From the NCBI GenBank assembly GCA_937924905.1, contig CALDUK010000009.1, forward strand, positions 62,001 to 126,000: 64,000 nucleotides of DNA. Direction: 5' to 3'. The stretch's first letter is position 1. Every line of letters starts with the position of its first letter. Shown piece after piece: positions 8,918 to 17,947 of the stretch. The DNA comes from an uncultured Paracoccaceae bacterium (GTDB lineage Bacteria; Pseudomonadota; Alphaproteobacteria; Rhodobacterales; Rhodobacteraceae). Below the pieces are notes generated by a model that was given only the letters and a program-made list of their open reading frames with translations, made no database searches and was not told where the DNA came from. The position numbers and the translations under genes are program-made.

Positions 8918-9924
8918 GCGCGCCGTCGGCGGCGGGGGCGGGCCGGTCTTGTGTCTTCGCCGGTGCCATCGCTTTCCGATGAAAAGCCACCAAGTTTTGC
9001 AGCGATCAGATCAAGCGTCGGCGCGGTCGTGGGCCTGTGGCTTTCCAGTGCCGACCGCATCTGGCGCAAATGTTCGGGCGTCGTGCCGCAGCACCCGCCA
9101 ATAATCTTCGCGCCCGCGTCGCGTGCCAGGCAGGCATATTCCGCCATCAAATCCGGCGTGCCGTCATAGTGGATATGGCCATCGACATATTTCGGGATGC
9201 CTGCATTGCCTTTTGCGATGGTTGGCTGTTCTGGCCCAAGGGCGGCAAACCCCATCACCGTGCGCAAAAGGTCAGACGCGCCGACACCGCAATTTGCGCC
9301 GAAGGCCAAGGGTTTATGCGACAGTTTTGCAACCAGTTCGACCAGACCTGCACTGGTCAGACCCATCATTGTGCGCCCGGCTGTGTCAAAGCTCATCGTG
9401 CCGCACCACGGCATATCGGCCAGTTCTGCGGCGCGCGCGGCGGCTTTGAATTCGTCCGGGGCGCTGATGGTTTCGACCCACAACACATCGGCCCCGCCGT
9501 CTTTCAGCCCTTCGGCCTGTTCATGAAACATCTCGACGGCGGTGTCGAAGGTCAGGGTGCCAAGGGGTGCCATGATTTCGCCCGTGGGGCCCATTGAGCC
9601 GGCCACGATCACCGGATGTCCTGCGGCATCCGCGACCTCGCGCCCAAGTTCGGCGCCGACGCGGTTTAGTTCGTGCACCCGCTTTTCACCGTCGTGAAGT
9701 TTCAGCCGGGACGCGTTGCCGCCAAAGGTATTGGTCAGGAACAGGTCGCTGCCTGCATCCACGGCCCCTTTATACAGGGCGCGAATATTGTCCGGGGCAT
9801 CCACATTCCAAAACTCGGGCGCATCCCCCGATTGCAATCCCATGTTGAAAAGCGTTGTGCCGGTCGCCCCATCGGCCAGAAGCCAGTCGCGGGTGTCCAG
9901 AAGCTGTGCAAGACGGTTTGTCAT
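8914..9924 (-). CDS. bmt: Betaine-homocysteine S-methyltransferase
   Basis: 336-aa zinc-dependent methyltransferase. It moves a methyl group from glycine betaine to homocysteine, giving methionine and dimethylglycine. The fold starts with LLADGATGTTLF, and the zinc thiolates are Cys212 (in GANCG) and Cys278/Cys279 (in GGCCGTTPEHL). The C-terminus ends in an arginine-rich tail (RPRRRRRA) as in Rhodobacterales homologues. The purine-rich GGAAGGTAAGGG precedes the start. It could act on S-methylmethionine instead, but the sequence is closest to the betaine-type bacterial enzymes I know. It is the first catabolic step of a betaine route whose later enzymes are also in this window. Confidence 0.85.
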   Translation of the reverse strand: MTNRLAQLLDTRDWLLADGATGTTLFNMGLQSGDAPEFWNVDAPDNIRALYKGAVDAGSDLFLTNTFGGNASRLKLHDGEKRVHELNRVGAELGREVADAAGHPVIVAGSMGPTGEIMAPLGTLTFDTAVEMFHEQAEGLKDGGADVLWVETISAPDEFKAAARAAELADMPWCGTMSFDTAGRTMMGLTSAGLVELVAKLSHKPLAFGANCGVGASDLLRTVMGFAALGPEQPTIAKGNAGIPKYVDGHIHYDGTPDLMAEYACLARDAGAKIIGGCCGTTPEHLRQMRSALESHRPTTAPTLDLIAAKLGGFSSESDGTGEDTRPARPRRRRRA

Positions 9925-10021
9925 AATTTGCCCTTACCTTCCCTGTCCGCCCATGACGCATCAGGGCTTAGGCCGCAAATGCATATTTTGCATGAACGTC
10001 TTCGATTTTGTTCAACTGGAT

Positions 10022-10100
10022 AAAAAAGAGGCCGGGCAAAGCCCGGCCAGTCCAACAGGGAGGTTGGATGCGACGGCCAAGCCATCGCACTCAACGATTG
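10022..10100 (-). ncRNA. Candidate structured small RNA with CCUCC-type loop and terminator
   Basis: Read on the minus strand, three hairpins stand in a row. First GCGATGGC/GCCGTCGC with a 3-nt loop (10070-10088), then TCCAAC/GTTGGA with the loop CTCCCT (10051-10068), then GGCCGGGC/GCCCGGCC with a 3-nt loop (10030-10048) followed by TCTTTTTTA. The last is a textbook intrinsic terminator; the middle loop can pair with Shine-Dalgarno sequences, as in several alphaproteobacterial sRNAs. The element lies downstream of the lysR stop codon, so it could be a 3'-UTR-derived RNA or have its own promoter (possible TTGCTT / TAAATC pair just upstream). The 5' end is a guess. Confidence 0.5.
10026..10048 (-). 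terminator. Rho-independent terminator downstream of lysR / of the sRNA
   Basis: Perfect 8-bp stem GGCCGGGC with GCCCGGCC and a 3-base loop; on the minus strand it runs into TCTTTTTTA. Confidence 0.85.
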
Positions 10101-10179
10101 ATTTAGAGACCGTTCTGCAAAAAGCAACAGCGTTTGCCTGGGTTTTGTGCATTTCCGCCATGCGCCTGACGCATAGCTC

Positions 10180-11085
10180 TTACGCGTCAGACTTTGCTTT
10201 CATGCTTCTTCGATGCGCAATGATTTCTTCAGTCACAAAATCGCGGAAGGCTGCAATGCGCTGGGATTGACGCAATTCTTCGGGATAGGCCAGAAAAACC
10301 GGGACGTCATTGGATTCGACAGCCGGCAAAACGCGCTGGATGTCGGGGAAGTCCTGAATGACGTAATCGGGCAGAACGCCGATGCCCAGACCTGCCTTGA
10401 CCGACTGAAGCACGCCGAAATAGTTGTTCACGGTCAGCATGGTGCGGATGTCGTGGGTCAACAGTTCGTTCACCAGGGCAGAGCCGGCGCTGACCTGCGT
10501 TGCGGTCAGGTTCTGGCAGATCAGCCGGTGGTGTTTGATGTCTTCGATCCGTTCGGGCGTGCCGTGCTGTTCCAGATACTCGGGCATTGCATAAAGACGC
10601 ATGCGCACGGTCATCAGTTTGCGCCGGATCAGATCGGCCTGGCTTGGTTCTTTCATTCGGATCGCAACATCCGCTTCGCGCATGGGCAGATCCAGCACGC
10701 GCTCTTCCAGCATCAGGTCGATCTTTAGCTCGGGATATTTCGCGTAAAGATGCGGAAGACGCGGTGCCAGCCAGAGCGACCCGAAGCCTGTGGTTGTGGT
10801 CACCCGCAATTCGCCAAAGACCTCGTCTTCGCTGTCACGTATGCGGGCTTCGGCTGTATCCAGGCGTCGGGTCATGGCGGTGCTGGCGTCAAACAAAAGC
10901 TCGCCCTGTTCGGTCAGGATCAGCCCGCGCGCGTGGCGGTGAAACAGGGTGGTGTTCAGGCTTTCTTCCAGCGCCCGGATTTGACGCGAGACAGCCGATT
11001 GGCTGAGATGCAGCACGTCGCCTGCATGGGTCAGGCTGCCCGCATCAGCGACCGCGTGAAATATTCTGAGCTTATCCCAGTCCAT
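10180..11085 (-). CDS. LysR-family transcriptional regulator
   Basis: 301 aa. The N-terminal winged helix (residues 1-60) contains FHAVADAGSLTHAGDVLHLS and QSAVSRQIRALEE, followed by a periplasmic-binding-like effector domain with ELRVTTTTGFGSLWLAPRLP and the late motif VKAGLGIGVLPDYVI. It is divergent from the indolepyruvate oxidoreductase gene, separated by 149 bp that contain an inverted repeat, so it may control that gene; this is inferred from position only. Some Rhodobacterales homologues are constitutive orphan regulators. The effector cannot be read from sequence. Confidence 0.9.
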   Translation of the reverse strand: MDWDKLRIFHAVADAGSLTHAGDVLHLSQSAVSRQIRALEESLNTTLFHRHARGLILTEQGELLFDASTAMTRRLDTAEARIRDSEDEVFGELRVTTTTGFGSLWLAPRLPHLYAKYPELKIDLMLEERVLDLPMREADVAIRMKEPSQADLIRRKLMTVRMRLYAMPEYLEQHGTPERIEDIKHHRLICQNLTATQVSAGSALVNELLTHDIRTMLTVNNYFGVLQSVKAGLGIGVLPDYVIQDFPDIQRVLPAVESNDVPVFLAYPEELRQSQRIAAFRDFVTEEIIAHRRSMKAKSDA

Positions 11086-11186
11086 ATCGGTTACATTCCA
11101 TTCCTGTTAGCGGTCACTTTTATCTTTAGGGGTAACCCGGCGCTGAATTGAATTGCAAACAGACTTGTGAAGGGTAATTGATTTTG

Positions 11187-11207
11187 TAGGTCAGTAAATG
11201 TGACCTA
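11187..11207. promoter_or_regulatory. Inverted repeat upstream of the indolepyruvate oxidoreductase gene
   Basis: Perfect 7-bp arms TAGGTCA and TGACCTA separated by 7 bases (GTAAATG). It ends 27 bp before the oxidoreductase start and so overlaps the likely promoter or leader. Probably an operator; the binding protein is unknown. Confidence 0.5.
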
Positions 11208-11234
11208 TCATTCGTGTAAGCTGTAGGAGACCAC

Positions 11235-14200
11235 ATGACGACCCGCGATGTAACGCTCCACGACAAATACGATCTGTCGAAAGACAGGGTTCTTTTGAAC
11301 GGCACGCAGGCGCTTGTGCGTTTGATGTTGATGCAATCCGCAAAAGATCGGGCGGCGGGGTTGAACACGGCGGGCTATGTGACCGGGTATCGCGGCTCGC
11401 CTTTGGGCGCGGTGGATCAGCAAATGACGCTTGCCGCCAAAGCGTTGGGCGCGGCGGATGTGACATTTCAGGCCGGATTGAACGAAGACCTGGCGGCCAC
11501 GGCGGTGTGGGGCACGCAACAGGCCGAATTGCGGGGTGAAGGCAGATACGACGGGGTCTTTTCGCTTTGGTACGGCAAGGGGCCTGGCGTCGACCGGTCG
11601 GGCGATCCGATGAAACATGGCAATATGGCAGGCACCTCGCGCCATGGCGGTGTGTTGATGGCGATGGGCGACGATCACACCGGCGAAAGCTCGACCGTGT
11701 GCCATCAATCCGATTGGGCGATGGTCGATGCCTATATGCCGGTTCTGTCGCCTGCGGGCGTGCAGGAGATCCTGGATTATGGCCTTTATGGATATGCGTT
11801 ATCGCGGTTTTCCGGGCTTTGGACCGGGCTGAAGGTGATGAAAGACACGGTCGAGGTTACCTCGGTCGTCGATGCTGGTCCGGACCGCTTGCACCTTATT
11901 GAGCCGGAATTCGATATGCCCGATGGCGGTTTGAACATTCGGCTTGGTGATCACTGGATCCCGCAGGAAGCTCGCATCATCGACCAGAAACGGTTCGCGG
12001 CCGAAGCGTTCAGCCATGTCAACAAGATCGACAAACGCGTCTGGGGCAAACCCGGCGCCAAGATCGGGTTTGTCGCCGCTGGCAAGAACTGGCTGGATTT
12101 AGTCCATGCACTGGGGCTTTTGGGCATTGATGCCGACGAAGCCCAGCGTTTGGGGATCACGACCTATAAGGTCGGGCAGACGTTTCCCCTGGATATGAAA
12201 GGTTTTCACGACTGGGCCGAAGGTCTGGACCTGATTGTGGTGGTCGAGGAAAAGCGCAAGCTGATCGAAGTTCAGATCAAGGAAGCGATCTTTGACGACC
12301 GCCGCGGTCGCCGGGTCTATGGCTGGTACAAAGGCGGCGCTGGTACGCTGCATTCCGAAGAATTGTTCCCGACCCGGTTTGCGCTGGACCCCGCGATGAT
12401 TGCCGAAAAAATCGGTGGTATTCTGATTGAGGAAGGGCGCGGGACTGAACGGCTGAAAGCGGGGTTGGAGACCGTGCGGTCTGCACAAGCTATTGATAAC
12501 GCACCCGATATCGCATCGCGCCTGCCGTATTTCTGTTCGGGCTGTCCACATAACAGTTCGACCAAAGTGCCGGATGGCAGCCGGGCGTATGCGGGGATCG
12601 GATGTCATTTCATGGTGCAATGGATGGACCGTGAAACATCCGGTTTCACCCATATGGGCGGCGAGGGGGCCAATTGGATTGGCGAAGCACCGTTTTCGAC
12701 GCGCGATCATGTGTTTCAGAATCTCGGCGACGGCACATATAATCACTCGGGCATTATGGCGATCCGGGCGACTTTGGCCGCTGGCGTCAACATCACCTAT
12801 AAATTGCTGTATAACGACGCTGTTGCCATGACCGGCGGGCAGTCGAACGATGGCGAATTGCCGCCAGAGCGCATCGCGCGCGAATTGTTGGCCGCTGGTG
12901 TCAAGAAAGTCGCGGTTGTCTTTGATCCGAAAGAAGAGCCCCGGCGCGCGGATTTCCCCGGCGAGGTGTCCTGGCACGACCGGTCAGCGATGCCTGATGT
13001 GCAAAAAGACATGGCCGCCACGCCTGGTGTGACGGCGATTATCTATATTCAGACCTGTGCCGCCGAGAAACGGCGCAGGCGCAAGCGCGGGCTGTTCCCA
13101 GACCCCGATCAGCGCATTTTCATCAATACAGATATTTGCGAAGGCTGCGGCGATTGCGGGGTACAGTCAAATTGCGTCTCGCTTGTCCCTGTTGAGACGG
13201 AACTGGGCCGCAAGCGCGCGATTGATCAATCCAGCTGCAACAAGGATTTTTCCTGCGTGGACGGGTTTTGCCCGTCTTTCGTGACCGTCGAAGGGGCCAA
13301 GGTGCGCAAGGCGGCGACCGCCGATGTGGCGATTGGCGATCTGCCCGACCCGGCGCTGCCCGAGATTGGCTTGACCCACAATATCGTCATCACTGGCGTC
13401 GGCGGCACTGGCGTTGTCACGATTGGCGCGGTTCTGGCGATGGCGGCGCATCTGGATGGCAAAGGGGCAGGCATGATGGAAATGGCAGGCCTTGCCCAGA
13501 AAGGCGGCGCTGTTCATATCCATTGCCGGATTGGCAAAAAGCCCGAAGATATCACGGCCATTCGTGTCGCAGTGGGTGAGGCTGACACGCTGATCGGGGG
13601 CGATCTGGTGGTATCGGCGGGCGAAAAGACCACCAGTCTGATGACGATTGGCCGGACCAAAGGGGTGGTCAACACGCATGAGATTATCACAGGCGATTTC
13701 ACCCGCGATACAGAGTTTCGGATCCCCGGCGACCGGCTGCTTTTGTCGCTTGAAGCCAAGTTGAAGGACGGGTTGCAAGCCTTTGACGCTTCGGAGCTTG
13801 CGGCGAAAGTGATGGGGGATGCGATTTATTCCAACATGATCCTTTTGGGCGCGTCCTGGCAGTTGGGGCAGGTGCCATTGGCGGGTGATGCAATCCGTGA
13901 AGCGGTGCGGCTGAATGGGGCCAAAGTTGCTGAAAACCTGAAAGCCTTTGAGATCGGGCGCTGGGCGGCGTTGAATGGTGGGGAGGTTGCGCGGCTGTTG
14001 TCGGCGAATGTGGTGGATCTGCCCAAGTCGCTGGACGAAAAAATCGCGTTTCGGGCCGAACATCTGACGCAATATCAGGGCCCCAGACTGGCGCGCCGGT
14101 ACTTGAAAATGGTGGCGCGGTTTGACGACCCGACTTTGCGCGAGGCAGTGGCAAAAGGCTATCATAAGCTGTTGGCATATAAGGATGAATTCGAAGTCGC

Positions 14201-14648
14201 CCGGTTGTTGCAGGAAACGCGTGCCAAGGCCGAAGAAGCGTTCGACGGCGATTTGCGGCTGACATTTCATCTGGCGCCGCCGCTGTTGTCGAAACCGGGG
14301 CCGAACGGTCGGCCTGTGAAAAAGGCATTTGGCGAAACGCGCAGCTGGCAGTTTCGATGGCTGGCGCGGTTAAAAGGGTTGCGTGGGACGCCGTTCAATC
14401 CGTTTGGATATACCGCCGAACGCAAGATGGAGCGGCGCTTGATCCGGCAATATGAAAAAGACATGAACGCAGTGTTGAAAGCGCCAGTGCGCAACCCCAA
14501 TGCTGCGATTGCCCTGGCCGAATTGCCGTTGCAGATCAGAGGGTTCGGACCGGTGAAGGAGGCGAATGCGAAAGCGGCAGCCCCCAAACGCGACGCGCTT
14601 TTGGCAGCACTACAATCGGGCGAAACCGCCAAAATGGCTGCCGAGTAA
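11235..14648 (+). CDS. Fused indolepyruvate:ferredoxin oxidoreductase (alpha-gamma type)
   Basis: 1137-aa thiamine-diphosphate iron-sulfur enzyme that decarboxylates aryl- or branched 2-oxo acids to acyl-CoA, passing electrons to ferredoxin. The N-terminal pyrimidine-binding domain has YVTGYRGSPLGAVD. A CxxC site (Cys434, Cys437, plus Cys457) and a TPP-binding domain follow. A Cys-rich segment starts at Cys635 (CEGCGDCGVQSNC) with further cysteines in SSCNKDFSCVDGFC. The gamma domain begins near residue 715 (NIVITGVGGTGVVTIG). In many organisms these parts are separate IorA and IorB; the single-chain form of about 1150 aa is common in proteobacteria. GTAGGAG lies just before the ATG. Confidence 0.92.
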   Translation: MTTRDVTLHDKYDLSKDRVLLNGTQALVRLMLMQSAKDRAAGLNTAGYVTGYRGSPLGAVDQQMTLAAKALGAADVTFQAGLNEDLAATAVWGTQQAELRGEGRYDGVFSLWYGKGPGVDRSGDPMKHGNMAGTSRHGGVLMAMGDDHTGESSTVCHQSDWAMVDAYMPVLSPAGVQEILDYGLYGYALSRFSGLWTGLKVMKDTVEVTSVVDAGPDRLHLIEPEFDMPDGGLNIRLGDHWIPQEARIIDQKRFAAEAFSHVNKIDKRVWGKPGAKIGFVAAGKNWLDLVHALGLLGIDADEAQRLGITTYKVGQTFPLDMKGFHDWAEGLDLIVVVEEKRKLIEVQIKEAIFDDRRGRRVYGWYKGGAGTLHSEELFPTRFALDPAMIAEKIGGILIEEGRGTERLKAGLETVRSAQAIDNAPDIASRLPYFCSGCPHNSSTKVPDGSRAYAGIGCHFMVQWMDRETSGFTHMGGEGANWIGEAPFSTRDHVFQNLGDGTYNHSGIMAIRATLAAGVNITYKLLYNDAVAMTGGQSNDGELPPERIARELLAAGVKKVAVVFDPKEEPRRADFPGEVSWHDRSAMPDVQKDMAATPGVTAIIYIQTCAAEKRRRRKRGLFPDPDQRIFINTDICEGCGDCGVQSNCVSLVPVETELGRKRAIDQSSCNKDFSCVDGFCPSFVTVEGAKVRKAATADVAIGDLPDPALPEIGLTHNIVITGVGGTGVVTIGAVLAMAAHLDGKGAGMMEMAGLAQKGGAVHIHCRIGKKPEDITAIRVAVGEADTLIGGDLVVSAGEKTTSLMTIGRTKGVVNTHEIITGDFTRDTEFRIPGDRLLLSLEAKLKDGLQAFDASELAAKVMGDAIYSNMILLGASWQLGQVPLAGDAIREAVRLNGAKVAENLKAFEIGRWAALNGGEVARLLSANVVDLPKSLDEKIAFRAEHLTQYQGPRLARRYLKMVARFDDPTLREAVAKGYHKLLAYKDEFEVARLLQETRAKAEEAFDGDLRLTFHLAPPLLSKPGPNGRPVKKAFGETRSWQFRWLARLKGLRGTPFNPFGYTAERKMERRLIRQYEKDMNAVLKAPVRNPNAAIALAELPLQIRGFGPVKEANAKAAAPKRDALLAALQSGETAKMAAE

Positions 14649-14741
14649 CGCTGCGACGCTGGGATGTCATTCTGGTGACATGATTCCTCGCAATATGGGC
14701 TGAGATGCCGTAAGGACACCCGCAGACGAAACCCAAGGACC

Positions 14742-15656
14742 GTGACAGTGAACCGGCAGGTCGCCCGAGATATCTCTTACGCTTATTCCGCGCAAACCAA
14801 AGGGGGGCGCGCGGTGATCCGCACGCTTGAGAACGCCACCGGACGGTTGAAACTGATCCGTCGAGCGGCCGGGTATCAGGATGCGGTCGCGCGGGGTGAA
14901 GATTTCTGGAAAGTCATGGTGGACCGTTATGGTTTGTCGTTGGATGTGGTGGGCGGTTCGCTTGCCAATATTCCAAGCGATGGCCCGCTGGTGTTGGTCT
15001 CGAACCACCCTTACGGCATTCTGGATGGGTTGATGATGGGGCATATTCTGTCGGAAACCCGCAACCGCGATTTCCGTATTCTGGCGAACAGGGTGTTTCA
15101 GAAAGCCAAGGATCTGGACCGGGCTATCCTGCCGATTTCATTCGACGATTCCAAAGCGGCCGTGGCGCAGAACGTTGCCACGCGGAAAGAAGCCTTGCGC
15201 TATCTTGGGGACGGCGGCGCGATTGGGGTTTTTCCAGGAGGGACCGTATCAACCTCGGCCAAGCCGTTTTCGGCACCTCTGGACCCCATTTGGCGGTCGT
15301 TCACAGCGAAGATGATCTCAAAGAGCCGGGCGCAGGTGGTGCCGATCTATTTCGAAGGCGCAAATTCGCGTTTGTTTCAGGTCGCGAGCCATATGCATAT
15401 GACCCTGCGCATGGCGCTTTTGATCAAGGAATTTAAGCGCAGAACCGATGAACCGGTGCGCGTGGTGATCGGTGCGCCTATTGATCCGGCGGTTTTGGAG
15501 ACGCATTCGCGCGATCAGAAAGCGATGATGGATTTTCTACGCGCTGAAACCTATGCGCTGTCGTCAAAGCCACTGTCGGCTGATCGCTATGGCTTTGAAT
15601 TTGAAGCAAAACACAAGCGATCTTGGCCCGGTGGGCGAAACGGGTCTGTAGGCTGA
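14742..15656 (+). CDS. Lysophospholipid acyltransferase (hemolysin-like family)
   Basis: 304-aa probable glycerolipid or aminolipid acyltransferase. The acyltransferase block I reads SNHPYGILDG (87-96), with His89 and Asp95 spaced as in the hemolysin-like branch rather than the strict HX4D of PlsC. The block FPGGTVST further on is the phosphate or acceptor-binding region. In Rhodobacterales, relatives act in ornithine-lipid or other aminolipid O-acylation (OlsA/SalA type), but which substrate applies here cannot be read. It stands alone, 93 bp after the oxidoreductase gene and before argC. Confidence 0.75.
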   Translation: MTVNRQVARDISYAYSAQTKGGRAVIRTLENATGRLKLIRRAAGYQDAVARGEDFWKVMVDRYGLSLDVVGGSLANIPSDGPLVLVSNHPYGILDGLMMGHILSETRNRDFRILANRVFQKAKDLDRAILPISFDDSKAAVAQNVATRKEALRYLGDGGAIGVFPGGTVSTSAKPFSAPLDPIWRSFTAKMISKSRAQVVPIYFEGANSRLFQVASHMHMTLRMALLIKEFKRRTDEPVRVVIGAPIDPAVLETHSRDQKAMMDFLRAETYALSSKPLSADRYGFEFEAKHKRSWPGGRNGSVG

Positions 15657-15736
15657 ACATTGCGCGGGACGGTCACCTGATTGCGACCACCGCTGGATCG
15701 GCCTAAATCAACCACATCACTGAATGGAGCGGACCC

Positions 15737-16765
15737 ATGCCGCATAACATCGCTATTCTGGGGGCCAGCGGGTATACTGGCGCCGAGCTGATCCGCCTGA
15801 TTGCGACGCATCCGTCGTTTAAAATCAAGGCATTGACGGGGGAACGCAAGGCCGGTCAGGCAATGGCGTCGGTTTATCCGCATTTGCGACATCTGGAACT
15901 GCCGGATCTGATCAGGATTGAAGACCTAGATTATGCGTCCCTTGATCTGGTGTTCTGCGCCTTGCCGCATGCGACATCTCAAGCCGTGGTGCCGTCTATT
16001 CCGGCGGATGTGAAAGTCGTTGATTTATCGGCAGATTTTCGTCTGCGTGACCCGGAGGCCTATGCAAAATGGTACGGCAAGCCCCACAGCGCGATCGAGA
16101 TGCAGGGACAGGCGGTTTACGGGCTGACCGAATTTTACCGCGACGAGATTCGCGCCGCGCGTTTTGTGGCCGGAACCGGGTGCAATGCGGCGACGGGTCT
16201 TTATGCTTTGCTGCCGTTGATGCGCGGTGATGTCATTGATCTGGATGATATAATTCTGGATCTGAAGGCCGCGACCACAGGGGCTGGCCGATCGGCGAAA
16301 GAGCATTTGTTGCTGTCTGAACTGTATGAAAGCGTCAAAGGCTATTCGATGGGCGGCAAGCATCGGCATCTGGGCGAGTTTGACCAGGAATTGAGCCGGG
16401 CCGCTGGCCGTGATGTGCAGGTGCAATTGTCACCACATCTGTTGCCTGCCGCGCGGGGCATTGTGATGAGTTGTTACCTGAAAGGTGAGGCCGGTGCGGT
16501 TCACGCAGCACTTGAAAAAGCGTATGCAGATGAGGTGTTTATCCGGGTTTTACCCTTTGGCGAGGTGCCGCAGATGAAAGATATTCGGGCGTCGAATTTC
16601 TGTCATATCGGCGTTGTGGACGACCGGGTTTCGAACCGCGCGACGGTGATTGCAACGCTGGATAATCTGACCAAAGGATCATCCGGGCAGGCGGTTCAGA
16701 ATGCGAATCTGATGTTGGGAGAAAATGAGGTGGCGGGGTTGATGTTGTCGCCCGTCTTTCCTTGA
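15737..16765 (+). CDS. argC: N-acetyl-gamma-glutamyl-phosphate reductase
   Basis: Third step of arginine biosynthesis: NADPH-dependent reduction of N-acetylglutamyl phosphate to the semialdehyde. 342 aa, type I long form. The Rossmann motif GASGYTGAE is at 9-17 and the catalytic cysteine is Cys149 in [23 protein letters not shown] is a further family block. GGAGCGG precedes the ATG. It is followed by a GC-rich repeat and ccmE. Confidence 0.95.
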   Translation: MPHNIAILGASGYTGAELIRLIATHPSFKIKALTGERKAGQAMASVYPHLRHLELPDLIRIEDLDYASLDLVFCALPHATSQAVVPSIPADVKVVDLSADFRLRDPEAYAKWYGKPHSAIEMQGQAVYGLTEFYRDEIRAARFVAGTGCNAATGLYALLPLMRGDVIDLDDIILDLKAATTGAGRSAKEHLLLSELYESVKGYSMGGKHRHLGEFDQELSRAAGRDVQVQLSPHLLPAARGIVMSCYLKGEAGAVHAALEKAYADEVFIRVLPFGEVPQMKDIRASNFCHIGVVDDRVSNRATVIATLDNLTKGSSGQAVQNANLMLGENEVAGLMLSPVFP

Positions 16766-16775
16766 TGTGAACCAT

Positions 16776-16809
16776 GCGGGGGCGCTGCCCCCGCACCCCC
16801 GAAGTATTT
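16776..16809. repeat. GC-rich palindromic repeat of the Rhodobacteraceae interspersed type
   Basis: GCGGGGGC (16776-16783) and GCCCCCGC (16787-16794) form a perfect 8-bp hairpin with loop GCT, continued by ACCCCCGAAGTATTT. From memory this GGGGGCGCTGCCCCCGC unit with a GTATTT tail recurs in intergenic gaps of Rhodobacteraceae genomes. Here it fills the argC-ccmE junction and directly abuts the GGAG sequences upstream of ccmE. Only one copy is visible in the window. Confidence 0.55.
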
Positions 16810-16825
16810 GGAGGTCATTGGAGCG

Positions 16826-17275
16826 ATGAAAGGTCTTAAGAAACAAAGGCGTATCCAGATTCTGGGCCTGGCGGGCCTGTGCCTTTTGGGGGTGTTGGCC
16901 ATTTTGTGGTTTCTGCCGAAAGACGCGTTTCAGTTCTTTCGTTCGCCCACCGAGGTTTTGGCGGCGCCGCCCCAAAATGATGAGTTTTTTCAATTGGGTG
17001 GCCTGGTAAAAGACGGTTCGATGACCCCGGTGGACGGAGTTCAGTTTTCCTTTGTCATCACCGATGGCGGGTCTGAGGTGCCTGTGCGCTATGTTGGCGG
17101 TGACCCCGCACCTGATTTGTTTGGCGAGGGACAGGGCACGATCGTCAAGGGATATTACGTGGACGGCGTCTTCCAAGCCTCTGAATTGCTTGCCAAACAT
17201 GACGAAACCTACATGCCCGCCGAAGTGATCGATATGCTGAAGGAACAGGGCGTCTATCAGGCACCGAACGGTTAG
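16826..17275 (+). CDS. ccmE: Cytochrome c maturation haem chaperone CcmE
   Basis: 149-aa membrane-anchored periplasmic protein that binds haem covalently and hands it to the CcmF/CcmH ligase. An N-terminal anchor (about 11-30) precedes a beta-barrel OB domain. The haem-binding His is His125 in LLAKHDETYMP, with Tyr129. The ATG at 16826 is used because GGAG lies just upstream; an in-frame TTG at 16808 adds six residues and is unlikely. ccmF and ccmH follow only after a five-gene lysis-type cassette. Confidence 0.95.
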   Translation: MKGLKKQRRIQILGLAGLCLLGVLAILWFLPKDAFQFFRSPTEVLAAPPQNDEFFQLGGLVKDGSMTPVDGVQFSFVITDGGSEVPVRYVGGDPAPDLFGEGQGTIVKGYYVDGVFQASELLAKHDETYMPAEVIDMLKEQGVYQAPNG

Positions 17276-17335
17276 TTTCGCAGCCTTTAACCCTTTGCGA
17301 GGATATTGGTTTTCGACAAAGGGGGCACGGATACG

Positions 17336-17947
17336 ATGCCATCTGTTGAAGAGATTGCGGACGCTATCCTGGCAAGGGAAGGCGGCTATGTGAACGACCC
17401 GGATGATCCGGGTGGTGCGACCAATTACGGCGTGACGGTGCATACTATGCGCCGTTTGGGTTTGGATTTGACCGGCGATGGCCGTGTTGATGCGGCGGAT
17501 GTGCGCCGTCTGACGCGGGCTCAGGCGCGGGACATATTCGTACGCCATTATTTTCACGATCCCGGCATATCGAAATTGCCGGTGCTTCTGCACGCCAGTG
17601 TGTTCGACATGGCTGTGAATGCAGGCGCGTATGCGGTCAAGATACTTCAGCGTTTGCTGGGGAAGATGGGGTTTGCCGTCAGCGTTGATGGCAAAATTGG
17701 CCCCCAGACCTTGCTGGCCGCGGAACGCGCCGCGGCGGTGGCGCCTGATCATCTGGCCGATGCTTACGGGATCGAGCGGCGAAATTATTACTATGCGCTG
17801 GCAGACCGCCGCGCCAAAAGCCGGAAATATGCGCGCCGCCGGGATGGTGGCAAGGGCGGGTGGATCCGCCGGGCCGAGGAGTTCATTTCGCCGCGCTATC
17901 ATCTGAGTGTCGCTGAACATCAGGCGCGCACGAGGGGGTGGGGATGA
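17336..17947 (+). CDS. GH108 peptidoglycan hydrolase (GTA-type endolysin)
   Basis: 203-aa muralytic enzyme. The glycoside hydrolase 108 motif EGGYVNDPDDPGGATNYG is at 15-32, with Glu15 the likely catalytic acid. A peptidoglycan-binding-like C-terminal half contains SVDGKIGPQTLLAA. No signal peptide is visible, so export would depend on the holin encoded by the next gene, which overlaps it (ATGA). In Rhodobacterales this endolysin and a 3TM holin release gene transfer agent particles; that role is inferred here from family and pairing. The ATG at 17336 is preceded by AAGGGGG; an in-frame TTG at 17306 is less likely. Confidence 0.85.
   Translation: MPSVEEIADAILAREGGYVNDPDDPGGATNYGVTVHTMRRLGLDLTGDGRVDAADVRRLTRAQARDIFVRHYFHDPGISKLPVLLHASVFDMAVNAGAYAVKILQRLLGKMGFAVSVDGKIGPQTLLAAERAAAVAPDHLADAYGIERRNYYYALADRRAKSRKYARRRDGGKGGWIRRAEEFISPRYHLSVAEHQARTRGWG

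Noticed and set aside
9979-9993. ATGCA-N5-TGCAT repeat upstream of bmt
   Set aside because: Only 5-bp AT-rich arms, which are likely by chance. I looked for SAM/SAH-type riboswitch features here and saw none.
13167-14270. 367-codon minus-strand frame opposite the indolepyruvate oxidoreductase gene
   Set aside because: Antisense to conserved gamma-domain coding sequence; no family resemblance.
16679-17920. 413-codon minus-strand frame opposite ccmE and the GH108 gene
   Set aside because: Runs antisense across two recognised genes and a repeat, with biased composition and no motif.
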